In this document: positions 28,294 to 38,296 of the stretch, piece after piece
Numbering within the stretch: position 1 is the stretch's first letter
Layout of the letters: each line of letters starts with the position of its first letter
From: Mycoavidus cysteinexigens_B
GTDB lineage: Bacteria; Pseudomonadota; Gammaproteobacteria; Burkholderiales; Burkholderiaceae
Direction: 5' to 3'
DNA: 64,000 nt
NCBI GenBank assembly: GCA_031963465.1
Contig: JASSUG010000002.1
Span: forward strand, 62,001-126,000
Notes under the pieces: model-generated
What the model was told of the DNA's origin: nothing
Seen by the model: only the letters and a program-made list of their open reading frames with translations
The model's database searches: none
Translations under genes and position numbers: made by a program

Positions 28294-31200
28294 TTACGCT
28301 AAATCACCCATCACCCCATCACGGGCTCCTCGTTGTTTCAACAGCGCTCGATTCATTTCGCTTAACCCGACCACTCCGTCCAATACCGTTTCCTTCACGT
28401 TCAGTTCTTCATGAACACTACTCCACATCAGTTTCACCTTGTACTCTTCTCCTTCTTTTTCCAGCTCCCACTCTCGTACCGACTTGTCTGCGCTCCCACT
28501 CAATAAATACTCCCTCCCGCCCATCGCTTTCCAGCACACACTCAAAACTCCCCCACTAAACCCTTCAATCTCTCTTAGGCACTCTCCCGATACGACATCC
28601 CACAGACGCACCGTCTTGTCACCACTGCCCGAGGCGATCTGCGTGCCGCTCGGCGAATACACCACGCTATTAACAGAGTAGGCATGGCCCACTAAGGTGT
28701 GCCCGGCGCCGCCGCTTTGCGCCTCCCACAGACGCACCGTCTTGTCCAAACTGCCCGAGGCGATCTGCGTGCCGCTCGGCGAATACACTACGCTCCAAAC
28801 AGTGGAAGTATGGCCCGCTAAAGTGTGCCCGGCGGCGCCACTTTCCGCGTCCCACAGACGCACCGTAGTGTCCTTACTGCCCGAGGCGAGTTGCGTGCCG
28901 CTCGGCGAATACACCACGCTATTAACTTCGTCGGTATGGCCCGCTAAGGTGTGCCCGCGGGCGCCGCTTTGCGCGTCCCACAGACGCACCGTATGGTCAC
29001 CACTGCCCGAAGCGATCTGCGTGCCGCTCGGCGAATACGCCACGCTATTAACTTCGTCGGTATGGCCCGCTAAGGTGTGCCCGGGGGTGCCGCTTTCCGC
29101 GTCCCACAGACGCACCGTTTTGTCAGAACTGCCCGAGGCGATCTGCGTGCCACTCGGCGAATACACCACGCTATTAACTTCGTCGGTATGGCCCGCTAAG
29201 GTGTGCCCGGGGGCGCCGCTTTCCGCGTCCCACAGACGCACCGTCTGGTCATCACTGCCCGAGGCGATCTGCCTGCCGCTCGGCGAATACGCCACGCTCC
29301 TAACATAGTCGGTATGGCCCGCTAAGGTGTGCCCGAGGGCGCCGCTTTGCGCGTCCCACAGACGCACCGTCTGGTCATCACTGCCCGAGGCGATCTGCCT
29401 GCCGCTCGGCGAATACACCACGCTCATAACAGTCCGGGTATGGCCCGCTAAGGTGTGCCCGGCGCCGCCGCTTTGCGCGTCCCACAGTCGCACCGTCTGG
29501 TCATCACTGCCCGAGGCGATCTGCAAACCGCTCGGCGAATACACCACGCTATTAACAGAGGCGGTATGGCCCGCTAAGGTGTGCCCGGGGGTGCCGCTTT
29601 CCGCGTCCCACAGACGCACCCTCTTGTCCCAACTCCCCGAGGCGATCTGCCTGCCGCTCGGCGAATACACTACGCTCCAAACAGTGGAAGTATGGCCCGC
29701 TAAGGTGTGCCCGGGGGCGCCGCTTTGCGCGTCCCACAGACGCACCGTCTTGTCACCACTGCCCGAGGCGATCTGCCTGCCGCTCGGCGAATACACCACG
29801 CTATTAACTTCGTCGGTATGGCCCGCTAAGGTGTGCCCGCAGGCGCCGCTTTGCGCGTCCCACAGACGCACCGTCTTGTCACCACTGCCCGAGGCGATCT
29901 GCCTGCCGCTCGGCGAATACACCACGCTATTAACCCAGGAGGTATGGCCCGCTAAGGTGTGCCCGCGGGCGCCGCTGTGCGCGTCCCACAGACGCACCGT
30001 ATTGTCCCTACTGCCCGAGGCGATCTGCCTGCCGCTCGGCGAATACACCACGCTCCTAACTTCGTCGGTATGGCCCGCTAAAGTGTGGCTTTTTGTCCAA
30101 TTTGACGTCTCATACACGTGGATCGCACCACTTGCAAGACCCATCGCACAGCTTTTTCCATCCGGGGAATACGCACAGGAATACACTTCGCTTTCTTCCT
30201 TAAGTGTGGGCCATTCGCCAAACTGCACGCCTCCCATCTGCGCTGCGCCTAAATTTGCCTGGCGCAGCCAACTCGTCCGAAAATTCACTTTTCTTAAGTC
30301 CGACCCTTGCAACTGCGCTGAATCAAATACCCCAAAACTCAGATCTGCTCCAGGGATCTGGATTCCCTTTAAATCCGATCCATTAAACTTTACTCCCGCT
30401 CTGACCAGAATCGTTATCGCATTGGCCGCCGTTTGGCGTACGGTTTTATCCGCTTTCGAACGCTCTATAATCGCTAACAGTTGTTTCTTAAATAGTGGCT
30501 CTTGCTGAACACGATCGGTCAACAAACGCACAACGCCAAGGTCGCCCAACCAATCCTTTGGGGTTAACGATACGTCTCGTAGCGTTCGGCGCGCCAGTAC
30601 AGGTTGGTTTTCAAAACTATAGACTGAAGCGTCGCTACCTCGACGGCGACCCGTATTCAGCAACATGCACTCATCGAATGAATCGAAGAGCGTCCGCGCC
30701 ACAAAATATTCCAACAGCGATTTATGGATAAATCGATATTGAGCCCCGCTTCGGCTCAACGGCCACGCTTCTCGTAGCAGTTGCTGCTTCGCTTCACGCC
30801 CAAAAAAAGATTCTTTCCAATTCCCCTCGTCTTTAAACAACGAATACTCGACTACCGGGTTACCTCTATTCTCTGCATAGAGATGCACCGCTAACCCTTT
30901 CACAAATCCAATTCCGTGTTGGACAAAACCATCATCACACAGTTCTCTAAAAATCTCTTTTTGAGTTCCCGTTAGACCCTGTAGGCTTAAGCGCTGCTGG
31001 TTGCGCTCGAACCAACTTCTAACGAACTGGTCATATAAGTCTAAGCGTAACTGGACCTCACTTCGCGCACGCCCTTCCTTTTCCAGATATGGCAACGCTT
31101 CTAGCACTACTCGCAGCAAAAATGGGTTGCAGACCAAGACTTTTAAATGCGGTTGTTCGAGAGCTTCTTTATATTGTTGCACCGTACCGCTCGTTGGGTT

Positions 31201-33267
31201 GTGCTCCACATATTTTTCTAGATACTGAGTGCGCTCTTCCTCTGAAAACGGCTCGATCACCACTTCTTGAAACAACGTGTCCTTATCCTGCAGAATCGGA
31301 TTCGGTTGAAAACGGCTTCGATAGTCCTGGCCAAGGTATTCGCTCCGACAACTGATCACCATTTGACCCTGCCAGCCATTGGACTGGTTGATCGAATTGC
31401 TCACATACAGATTCTGCGTCTGGCGTATCTCATCATAGCCATCCAAGATAAACACGAACCTTTGCTCTTCTTTCTTTAATTTCTGAATCTGAAATTCTGA
31501 TAGCCCTCTTTTCCTTAACGCTTTGGCGATTAGGTCATGCTCAGGTTTGTCAATACTCGCTAGAGAAATAAACAGCGGTATTACATCAGGTCCTTTTTCG
31601 TCGTGTTTGCTTTTATTGCTCCATAATTGCTCTTCTAACAGGCGATTCAAGGTTGTTTTGCCCGCCCCGGAGTCCCCAGTCAATAACACCACTTGTTTTT
31701 CTCTTAAGAGCGCTTTAACTTTGGATAAAAGGCCAAAGGTCTCCGCTTTCCCCTCTAAAGTCGCTTTGCCGCGCGGTTCAACATACAGCTTTTCAGTTTC
31801 CTTAAACGCCTCATCTTGCTTGAGCGCAGCGAAATATTGTTCCTTCAGCGCGACCTTTGGATCTGCTTTGAGTACCCACCGCTGCTCGTTTTGTTCCTGC
31901 ATGATTACGGCAAGCTGGCTGTGCTGCGCTCTCTGGATGCCCTCGAAGATGCCGTCTAATAGCTCTGCAAATTCAAGTTCGCCAAGCTTTGAATTATTCT
32001 TTAAAAGGGAAATAAGGTTGCTGTGCCCTGTCCAAAATTTGTCCAGAAACGTTTTGGACTCATTGTTGCCTACTAACAGCCGTTCGACCAACTTAAACAG
32101 TACTAGGTGCCGACTTTGATTCTGATAGACTTCTCCTCCCTTTTGCGCTTGCCCCTCCAATCTGGGTATATCCTCTATGCGAACCACCGTCGCTTTAATA
32201 AACTCCCCTAGGCACTCCTCATAGCTATTTAGCGTTAATGAAACCGGTAGAATACCGTGCTCTTTGGGCTGCTCTGCACGGATTTGCAAAAAAGCTATTT
32301 CTGTTAACACATGATGGAACCCCGCCTTATATTCTGGTTCCTCTGAGAATTTCATCAGCACCTTACGTATTGCTAAAGTGTCATTTTGCTCATTGTTTTT
32401 TCCATAGGCGTCTAGATCTTTGAGATAAGCTTCTCGAAGTTCCTGATGAAATTTTTTATAGTCCACCCATTTTAGGTAGCTTCCTAACACCTCAGAACAA
32501 CACACCACGGCCTTATCGACCGGTTTCACATCTTTTATTACCTGAGCGGGCAACAAACAGAGCTGGTTGGTTAAGATATCTCCTAGTTTCCCGTCCTTTT
32601 TCAAGTCTTCCGGTGACATTATGTACGGTCGCCCCATCGGCGCTTGATCCGAATACAGCTTGACCCCTTCGAGTTCAGATAACCTCTCGATGAAATACTT
32701 AGACGTCTCAGCCTCGGCCCTTCCGTGATCTGAATTGTTGTGGGCATACACTAGAAAAAGGCTAGGTTTATTCGGCACCTTTAAGGAGTTAAGCGTCAAC
32801 CGCGTCTTTTTAAACAGATAATCCACCAGATCGCTTTTTTGCTGGGCAGACATTGAGGTAGATTTAGCCGTCTGCGTCACAACCGGCGCACTGCTCGTAA
32901 ACAGCGACATGACCGGCATAGTCATAGTAGTGGCCGACTTTGTCTCCTCATAGCCCCACTTTTGCGCTTTTTTATAGCTCGCCTGCGCCCTATCGCATTG
33001 CCCTAACTGGTCCAGCACCTTACCTCGCTCAAAGTAAGCGGTGCCGATGTTATCGCGCAGCGTTTGATCGGCCAGTGTCTCAGGGGAATGTGCTTTTTTG
33101 AAGGCTTGCTTTGCTTGGGACAACGAGATTTCCGCATCGTCACAGAAAATTGAAGCGAGATGGATATCCTGGGTATTTCGGGCGCTTTTTAAATAAGCGT
33201 TGGTGAGGTCAAGTGCTTGCTCTGCAGAGAGCGCGCTCCGTGGTGACGATAAGATGCTACCCAACAT
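28294..33267 (-). CDS. Giant NLR-like protein: TPR-like, TIR/SEFIR-like, NACHT ATPase, pentapeptide, 14 WD40 repeats (second copy)
   Basis: 1657 residues, same domain order as the gene at 10983-16088 and clearly a paralogue. TIR/SEFIR-like block with SLFLVYAHNN, KLYSDQAPMG and DKAVVCCSEVLGSY. Walker A GDSGAGKTT, Walker B FVFILDGYDE, and MVISCRSEYLGQDYRSR as a sensor-like strand. Pentapeptide segment with NGSDLKG and GADLSF. Fourteen WD40 units and the tail LSEMNRALLKQRGA. It ends shortly after that tail, unlike the first copy. A strong AAGGGA site precedes the ATG. NACHT regions align residue for residue with the first copy, whereas variable WD40 positions differ, as expected for related receptors with different ligand surfaces. 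Function is inferred only. Confidence 0.86.
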   Translation of the reverse strand: MLGSILSSPRSALSAEQALDLTNAYLKSARNTQDIHLASIFCDDAEISLSQAKQAFKKAHSPETLADQTLRDNIGTAYFERGKVLDQLGQCDRAQASYKKAQKWGYEETKSATTMTMPVMSLFTSSAPVVTQTAKSTSMSAQQKSDLVDYLFKKTRLTLNSLKVPNKPSLFLVYAHNNSDHGRAEAETSKYFIERLSELEGVKLYSDQAPMGRPYIMSPEDLKKDGKLGDILTNQLCLLPAQVIKDVKPVDKAVVCCSEVLGSYLKWVDYKKFHQELREAYLKDLDAYGKNNEQNDTLAIRKVLMKFSEEPEYKAGFHHVLTEIAFLQIRAEQPKEHGILPVSLTLNSYEECLGEFIKATVVRIEDIPRLEGQAQKGGEVYQNQSRHLVLFKLVERLLVGNNESKTFLDKFWTGHSNLISLLKNNSKLGELEFAELLDGIFEGIQRAQHSQLAVIMQEQNEQRWVLKADPKVALKEQYFAALKQDEAFKETEKLYVEPRGKATLEGKAETFGLLSKVKALLREKQVVLLTGDSGAGKTTLNRLLEEQLWSNKSKHDEKGPDVIPLFISLASIDKPEHDLIAKALRKRGLSEFQIQKLKKEEQRFVFILDGYDEIRQTQNLYVSNSINQSNGWQGQMVISCRSEYLGQDYRSRFQPNPILQDKDTLFQEVVIEPFSEEERTQYLEKYVEHNPTSGTVQQYKEALEQPHLKVLVCNPFLLRVVLEALPYLEKEGRARSEVQLRLDLYDQFVRSWFERNQQRLSLQGLTGTQKEIFRELCDDGFVQHGIGFVKGLAVHLYAENRGNPVVEYSLFKDEGNWKESFFGREAKQQLLREAWPLSRSGAQYRFIHKSLLEYFVARTLFDSFDECMLLNTGRRRGSDASVYSFENQPVLARRTLRDVSLTPKDWLGDLGVVRLLTDRVQQEPLFKKQLLAIIERSKADKTVRQTAANAITILVRAGVKFNGSDLKGIQIPGADLSFGVFDSAQLQGSDLRKVNFRTSWLRQANLGAAQMGGVQFGEWPTLKEESEVYSCAYSPDGKSCAMGLASGAIHVYETSNWTKSHTLAGHTDEVRSVVYSPSGRQIASGSRDNTVRLWDAHSGARGHTLAGHTSWVNSVVYSPSGRQIASGSGDKTVRLWDAQSGACGHTLAGHTDEVNSVVYSPSGRQIASGSGDKTVRLWDAQSGAPGHTLAGHTSTVWSVVYSPSGRQIASGSWDKRVRLWDAESGTPGHTLAGHTASVNSVVYSPSGLQIASGSDDQTVRLWDAQSGGAGHTLAGHTRTVMSVVYSPSGRQIASGSDDQTVRLWDAQSGALGHTLAGHTDYVRSVAYSPSGRQIASGSDDQTVRLWDAESGAPGHTLAGHTDEVNSVVYSPSGTQIASGSSDKTVRLWDAESGTPGHTLAGHTDEVNSVAYSPSGTQIASGSGDHTVRLWDAQSGARGHTLAGHTDEVNSVVYSPSGTQLASGSKDTTVRLWDAESGAAGHTLAGHTSTVWSVVYSPSGTQIASGSLDKTVRLWEAQSGGAGHTLVGHAYSVNSVVYSPSGTQIASGSGDKTVRLWDVVSGECLREIEGFSGGVLSVCWKAMGGREYLLSGSADKSVREWELEKEGEEYKVKLMWSSVHEELNVKETVLDGVVGLSEMNRALLKQRGARDGVMGDLA
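28440..30200 (-). repeat. 126-bp tandem repeats encoding WD40 units (second NACHT gene)
   Basis: Fourteen units; the plus-strand marker GCGTCCCACAGACGCACCGT recurs every 126 bases. The middle units differ at a handful of codons only. The triplet after GHT (DEV, SWV, STV, ASV, RTV, DYV) and the two residues around the GS-x-D turn carry most changes. The marker differs from the first gene (CAGACG against CAGCCG) throughout the array, so units are homogenised within, not between, genes. Confidence 0.9.
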
Positions 33268-34010
33268 AGTGTTCCCTTATTATTATCTGCTAGAGCCAAG
33301 TGAGCTAGAAGTAAATTGAACCGGATAATGCGCCAACTCCTTAGTCAGCGGTTCCGGCACGCACAGCGAAGTATATTGGCAATTTGAGGATGTTGTCACT
33401 CATTCGTTGCTAGGATCAAAATGGCAGAGGGTGGCACCACGTTCGCCTGCCAGTCGGCTGAGGGTCCGGTAGACAGGCGGCCTGGAGATTTAAAACAACT
33501 CTACGAGATCCGTCACTAACGATGTGGTAGATGCCGATCGTTCCGTTCTCGTGATAGCCACCACATAACGTTAGTAATCCGTGCCATTTAGCGATTAAAG
33601 TTACATGATGGTTAAGGCAATGGGTTCGATAAAACGTTCGTTTTGGCGAACGCCATCTGAATAATCGGTACATAGCCACGGTGCGCCACGCCGCAGGCTA
33701 TTTCCTGTGCAGAATACTCGTTTAGCAAATCTGCGTTCGATTTACTTCGTATCGTTGACTATAGTGAACGACACAAACAACGCTGGATGGACATGAACAT
33801 CGGCTACGCGCGCGGCAATAGTGCTTCGGCCGAACAGCCCATACTCTAGGGACGCTGCGAAACCTGCGGCGGTGGAGCCACATGCGTGATTGAAGAGCCT
33901 GATTCGTGAGAACAAATACGGCACAATGTGTCGTCGAGAACATTTTCAGTGAATGGGGTTCTTGGCCGATGTAATCGGGCCCAAACTCGGATGTTATCGG
34001 TCCGCTACAG
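33268..34010. other. About 740 bp with no recognisable gene
   Basis: Open frames of 60-100 codons exist on the minus strand (33416-33679; 33722-34021) but I recognise no protein family, ribosome site or codon pattern in them. The start of the region must carry the promoter of the NACHT/WD40 gene on the minus strand. It probably represents decayed sequence between the accessory block and pmbA. No tRNA or repeat from the rest of the window is seen here. Confidence 0.5.
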
Positions 34011-35378
34011 CTACCCTTCACAATGCCCAGCCACTGTCATCTGCTCAAGCAACACTGAGCCTGTCTCCTTAGCTCCATAGATAAAGGTATCCGCACCAAT
34101 CGCCACGATCTGCTGAAACATCTGTTGTAAGGTACTCGCCACGGTAATTTCCTCAACCGGATATTGAATCTCCCCCCCTTCAACCCAAAATCCAGCCGCG
34201 CCTCGCGAATAATCGCCCGTCACATAATTCACGCCCTGTCCCATCAATTCGGTGAGAAAAAGCCCTGTATCTAGTTTTTTTAACATCGCCGGCAAATTAT
34301 CCGATGGCTGGGTCAGCGTGCTTTGGAGTGAAAGATTATGCGAGCCGCCCGCATTACCCGTAGTCTGCATGCCTAATTTACGCGCCGAATACGTCGATAA
34401 AAAATAGCCTTGCACAATACCGTTTTGCACTATTTCACGGCGGTGCGTACGCACTCCATCCGCATCAAATGGGCTGCTGCCGATGGCCCGCGGCAGATGG
34501 GGGTCTTCCAGCAAGCGAATATGCGGCGCAAAAACCTGACGGCCGAGACTATCCACTAGAAATGTCATCTTACGATACAGTGCGCCACCGCTCACCGCCT
34601 GCACAAAAGCGCCGATCAGGCCGGCGGCCAGCGGCGCATCAAACAACACCGGGCATTGACGGGTGCTGAGGGAGCGCGCTCTAAGCCTTGCCAACGCACG
34701 CTGAGCCGCATATTGGCCGACCTCTTCAGGAGCCGCCAGATCGCGCGCGCTACGCTTTGAGGTATACCAACTATCCCGCTGCATATGCTGAGCGCGGCCG
34801 GCAATCGGCGCACATGAAATATAATGGCGGGAAGTCGGATAGCCCGCTAAAAAACCCTGGCTGGTCGCCAACACAGAATGCTCGTGTTGCGCAGATACGC
34901 TGGCCCCTTCCGAGTTGCTAATCCGAGCATCCGTAGCAAAGGCTGCTTGCTCGGCCCGCCGCGCGATTGCCGCCGCTTCATCTGCGCCGAGTTGCCATGG
35001 GTGAAATAGATCAAGCGCCAGCGGTGAATGCTCAAGTAGCTCCTGCTCTGCCAGCCCAGCGCATTCATCCTCAGCCGTAAAGCGCGCAATGTTATAGGCT
35101 GCAGCTACGGTGTCACGCAGCGCCTGCGGCATAAAATCCGAGGTACTCGCCTGGCCAGATTTTTTACCGATAAACACAGAAACATTCACGCTTTTGTCAC
35201 GGTTATGCTCAATGGTTTCGACCTCGCCACAGCGTACCGTCACGGATAAACCATCGCCTTCGGAAACGCTTGCAACCGCATCGGATGCCCCCAACTGTTT
35301 AGCATAGTGCAAAATATCCGCAGCGATTTCTTTTAATTGTTCTTGCGTACGCGGGAAAAAATGTGTTTTGGCGACCAT
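34011..35378 (-). CDS. pmbA: Metalloprotease PmbA/TldE
   Basis: Partner of TldD; the TldD/E pair is a zinc protease that matures peptide antibiotics such as microcin B17 and degrades CcdA. The 455-residue protein shows SVTVRCGEVETIEHNRDKSV near the N-terminus, then SPFDADGVRTHRREIVQNGIVQGYFLSTYSARKLGMQTTGNAGG and GQGVNYVTGDYSRGAAGFWVEGG (given here as landmarks at about residues 315-360 and 395-417). The C-terminal GADTFIYGAKETGSVLLEQMTVAG is typical. PmbA lacks the zinc ligands found in TldD. It lies downstream of orn on the same strand, as in Burkholderia. Confidence 0.95.
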   Translation of the reverse strand: MVAKTHFFPRTQEQLKEIAADILHYAKQLGASDAVASVSEGDGLSVTVRCGEVETIEHNRDKSVNVSVFIGKKSGQASTSDFMPQALRDTVAAAYNIARFTAEDECAGLAEQELLEHSPLALDLFHPWQLGADEAAAIARRAEQAAFATDARISNSEGASVSAQHEHSVLATSQGFLAGYPTSRHYISCAPIAGRAQHMQRDSWYTSKRSARDLAAPEEVGQYAAQRALARLRARSLSTRQCPVLFDAPLAAGLIGAFVQAVSGGALYRKMTFLVDSLGRQVFAPHIRLLEDPHLPRAIGSSPFDADGVRTHRREIVQNGIVQGYFLSTYSARKLGMQTTGNAGGSHNLSLQSTLTQPSDNLPAMLKKLDTGLFLTELMGQGVNYVTGDYSRGAAGFWVEGGEIQYPVEEITVASTLQQMFQQIVAIGADTFIYGAKETGSVLLEQMTVAGHCEG

Positions 35379-35442
35379 ATTGAATACAACTTAACTCGGA
35401 GTGAGGAATGAAATGGAATACTATTTTACGATTTTACATTTT

Positions 35443-36048
35443 TTAATTTGCAGCTGACAACCGAATAAAATGTTCCCGGTAATATTTCAGTTCATCAATT
35501 GATTCATGAATATCAGCCAGTGCCGTATGCAGCCCACGTTTATGAAAGCCCTTATAAATTGCCGGCTGCCAGCGGCGGCAGAGTTCCTTCACGGTGCTCA
35601 CATCAAGATTGCGGTAATGAAAAAGCGCCTCAAGCTCAGGCATCCATTGCGCCATAAAGCGACGATCTTGGCAGATCGAATTACCACACATCGGCGATTT
35701 ACCGGGCGGCACATAGTCATTTATAAACTCACTGATCTGTCTAGCCGCTTCATGCTCGTCGATGGTGGAAGCGCGGACACGCTCGATTAGACCTGAACCG
35801 CCATGAGTCTTTTGATTCCATTGATTCATCGCGCTTAAGATCAGATCGGTTTGATGAATCGCAAGCACCGGTCCGTCTATCGCCATGGTTAGATTTGAAT
35901 CGGTAACCACCACCGCAATCTCAAGAATATGATCGGTCGACGGTTGCAAACCCGTCATTTCCATATCCAGCCAGATAAGGTTAAACTCGCTACGCGCCAG
36001 GCTTGTCGTATCAGCCTGAGCATTCCTAGAGACATTGGGGTTAAGCAT
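35443..36048 (-). CDS. orn: Oligoribonuclease
   Basis: 3'-5' exoribonuclease that degrades RNA dimers, including pGpG from cyclic-di-GMP breakdown. DEDDh motif: NLIWLDMEMTGL (D and E of the first site), then the C-terminal KGLHTALADIHESI (H and D). 201 residues; the first 20 precede the normal core and are common in burkholderial homologues. Divergent from the M48 protease gene, 102 bases away. Confidence 0.96.
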   Translation of the reverse strand: MLNPNVSRNAQADTTSLARSEFNLIWLDMEMTGLQPSTDHILEIAVVVTDSNLTMAIDGPVLAIHQTDLILSAMNQWNQKTHGGSGLIERVRASTIDEHEAARQISEFINDYVPPGKSPMCGNSICQDRRFMAQWMPELEALFHYRNLDVSTVKELCRRWQPAIYKGFHKRGLHTALADIHESIDELKYYREHFIRLSAAN

Positions 36049-36150
36049 GGTCAGTATCGTTCTCTCAAAGTTTTTAGGCAGAGCAGCGCCAAATCGGCGA
36101 AAATCTCAACTTACCATTTTCGCACACTCACTCTAACGGATAGCCCCTAT

Positions 36151-37401
36151 ATGCTGACTATATTTTTTATGCTAGCGTTAATTGCGATGGTCAGTACGAA
36201 ATTATGGCTTGCTGCGCGCCAAATTCGGTATGTCGCAGGCCATCGCAGCGCAGTTCCTAGGCAGTTCGAGCCGACTATTTCACTGGCTGCCCATCAGCGC
36301 GCAGCTGACTATACCGTGGCACGCACCCATTTTGCCAACGCTGAAGCCGTAACCGGTGCAATCGTGCTGATTGCGCTCACCCTACTCGGCGGGCTGCAAG
36401 CATTAAGCACCACCCTGACCGGCTGGCTCGGCCAAGGTTACGCCGGACAAATTGCCCTGGTGGCCAGCGTGATCATACTCCTTAGCTTAATCGACTTGCC
36501 TTTTGACTATATTCGTCATTTTTCGATTGAGCAACGCTTTGGTTTTAATCGGATGACAAAAACGCTGTTTGTTGTCGATGCGCTCAAAGGCTTCGCACTG
36601 AGCGCTCTTTTTGGCTTGCCGCTGCTTTTTATTGTGCTGTGGCTGATGGAGCAAGCAGGTCGTTTTTGGTGGCTGTGGGCCTGGGGCGTTTGGGCTACAT
36701 TTAGCCTGCTAGCGCTGATTATTTACCCAACGCTGATCGCGCCCCTGTTTAATAAATTCGAGCCTTTGCGCGACGAAGCCATGCGCCAGCGGATTGAGGC
36801 GCTGCTCAAACGCTGTGGCTTTGCCACACGAGGCTTATTTGTGATGGATGGCAGCCGCCGTTCAGCCCACGGCAATGCGTATTTCACCGGCTTTGGTAGA
36901 GCTAAACGGATTGTTTTTTTCGATACTCTGTTGGCGCGTTTATCAGGCAATGAAGTGGAAGCCGTGCTAGCGCATGAATTAGGGCATTTTAAACGGCGCC
37001 ATGTGACGCAACGACTGGTCATCACCTTTGCCATCAGCTTTGGATTACTGGCCTTATTTGGCTGGCTGGTGCAGCACAGTTGGTTTTATAGCAGCCTGGG
37101 CGTGACGCCCGTGCTCAATACGGGCAGCAATCATGGCGCCGCGCTTATTTTGTTCTTTTTGATGATGCCGGTTTTTCTTTTTTTCTTAGGTCCGCTGAAC
37201 AGCCTGCTGTCTCGCCGGCACGAATTTGAGGCCGATGCGTTTGCGGCCCAACAAACCAATCCTCATGAACTGGTGAGCGCCCTGGTTAAGCTCTATGAGG
37301 ATAATGCCTCGACGTTAACGCCAGACCCGCTCTATAGCACTTTCTACTACTCACACCCGCCAGCAGCCCAGCGTATCGAACGGCTCCTGGCAACGGCATG
37401 A
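36151..37401 (+). CDS. M48-family membrane metalloprotease (Ste24/CAAX protease-like)
   Basis: 416 residues with about six to seven hydrophobic segments, so integral to the inner membrane. The zinc motif is AHELGHFKRRH at about residues 275-285, and the third ligand glutamate is in SRRHEFEADAFA. The N-terminal half matches the peptidase M48 N domain (IDLPFDYIRHFSIEQRFGFNR). The ATG at 36151 is chosen because homologues start with a short membrane segment here; longer in-frame starts would overlap orn. It ends in ATGA overlapping rsgA. Function in bacteria is not well defined; protein quality control is a guess. Confidence 0.9.
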   Translation: MLTIFFMLALIAMVSTKLWLAARQIRYVAGHRSAVPRQFEPTISLAAHQRAADYTVARTHFANAEAVTGAIVLIALTLLGGLQALSTTLTGWLGQGYAGQIALVASVIILLSLIDLPFDYIRHFSIEQRFGFNRMTKTLFVVDALKGFALSALFGLPLLFIVLWLMEQAGRFWWLWAWGVWATFSLLALIIYPTLIAPLFNKFEPLRDEAMRQRIEALLKRCGFATRGLFVMDGSRRSAHGNAYFTGFGRAKRIVFFDTLLARLSGNEVEAVLAHELGHFKRRHVTQRLVITFAISFGLLALFGWLVQHSWFYSSLGVTPVLNTGSNHGAALILFFLMMPVFLFFLGPLNSLLSRRHEFEADAFAAQQTNPHELVSALVKLYEDNASTLTPDPLYSTFYYSHPPAAQRIERLLATA

Positions 37402-38291
37402 GCGCTCCTCTCGAAAGCGGTGTGATTACTGCGGCCTATGGCCGCCATTATTTAATTGAGTTAGAAAATAATGGTGGCCTACTACAAGGGTTTCCGCGCG
37501 GCAAAAAAAATGACGCGGCAGTCGGCGATAAGGTCATCTGCGAACGCCGCTCAAATAATCAAGGCGTGATTCTTGAAATCCTGCCGCGGCGTAATTTACT
37601 GTATCGCTCAGATGCCTTTAAATCAAAATATTTAGCGGCCAACCTTGATCAGTTGCTGATTGTGCTCGCTACCGAGCCGTACTTTAGCGAAGAAATGCTC
37701 GGTCGCGCATTGCTGGCAGCACAAGCGCACGAACTGACGACGCTGATTGTATTAAATAAAACCGACTTAACCACGATGCTAGCCAGCGCGCGCGCGCGAC
37801 TAGACGTGTATCAAAAATTAGGGTTCGAGGTGCTTGAAGTTTCCGTTCATGCGCAACCACAAGCCACCCATGAACACCTTGCGGGCCGGCTTGCAGGCCG
37901 AGCAACACTCTTGCTAGGCCAATCTGGCATGGGTAAATCCTCATTGGTGAATTTATTGGTGCCTGAAGCCCAAGCCGCGACGCGTGAGATTTCGACCGCG
38001 TTAAAGACTGGCAAGCACACGACAACGCTTACCCGGCTCTATCGCTTGCCTGACGGCGGCGCCTTGATTGATTCGCCAGGGTTTCAAGAGTTTGGCTTGC
38101 ATCATTTATCCGAAGGGGTGCTTGAGCGCGCATTTGGAGAGTTCCAACCGTTTCTTGCGGGCTGCCGTTTTTATAACTGCCGCCACTTGCATGAACCGGG
38201 TTGTGCAGTGTTGGCTGCGCTAAAAAGAGGGGAAATTCCACCTGCCCGGCATGCGCTTTATATGCAATTGCTCGCTGAAAAAGAACGGTAA
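37398..38291 (+). CDS. rsgA: Small ribosomal subunit biogenesis GTPase RsgA
   Basis: Late 30S assembly GTPase. The circular permutation is visible: the G4 motif VLNKTDL (about residue 115) precedes G1 GQSGMGKSSL (about 175) and G3 DSPGFQEFGL (about 225). An OB-fold lies at the N-terminus and a zinc-binding segment CRFYNCRHLHEPGC at the C-terminus. It overlaps the preceding protease gene by 4 bases (ATGA), suggesting coupling. 297 residues, normal size. Confidence 0.96.
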   Translation: MSAPLESGVITAAYGRHYLIELENNGGLLQGFPRGKKNDAAVGDKVICERRSNNQGVILEILPRRNLLYRSDAFKSKYLAANLDQLLIVLATEPYFSEEMLGRALLAAQAHELTTLIVLNKTDLTTMLASARARLDVYQKLGFEVLEVSVHAQPQATHEHLAGRLAGRATLLLGQSGMGKSSLVNLLVPEAQAATREISTALKTGKHTTTLTRLYRLPDGGALIDSPGFQEFGLHHLSEGVLERAFGEFQPFLAGCRFYNCRHLHEPGCAVLAALKRGEIPPARHALYMQLLAEKER

Positions 38292-38296
38292 GACAA

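Noticed and set aside
33416..34021. Two minus-strand frames of 87 and 99 codons
   Set aside because: No recognisable family, no ribosome site, overlapping alternatives in other frames; treated as non-coding or decayed.
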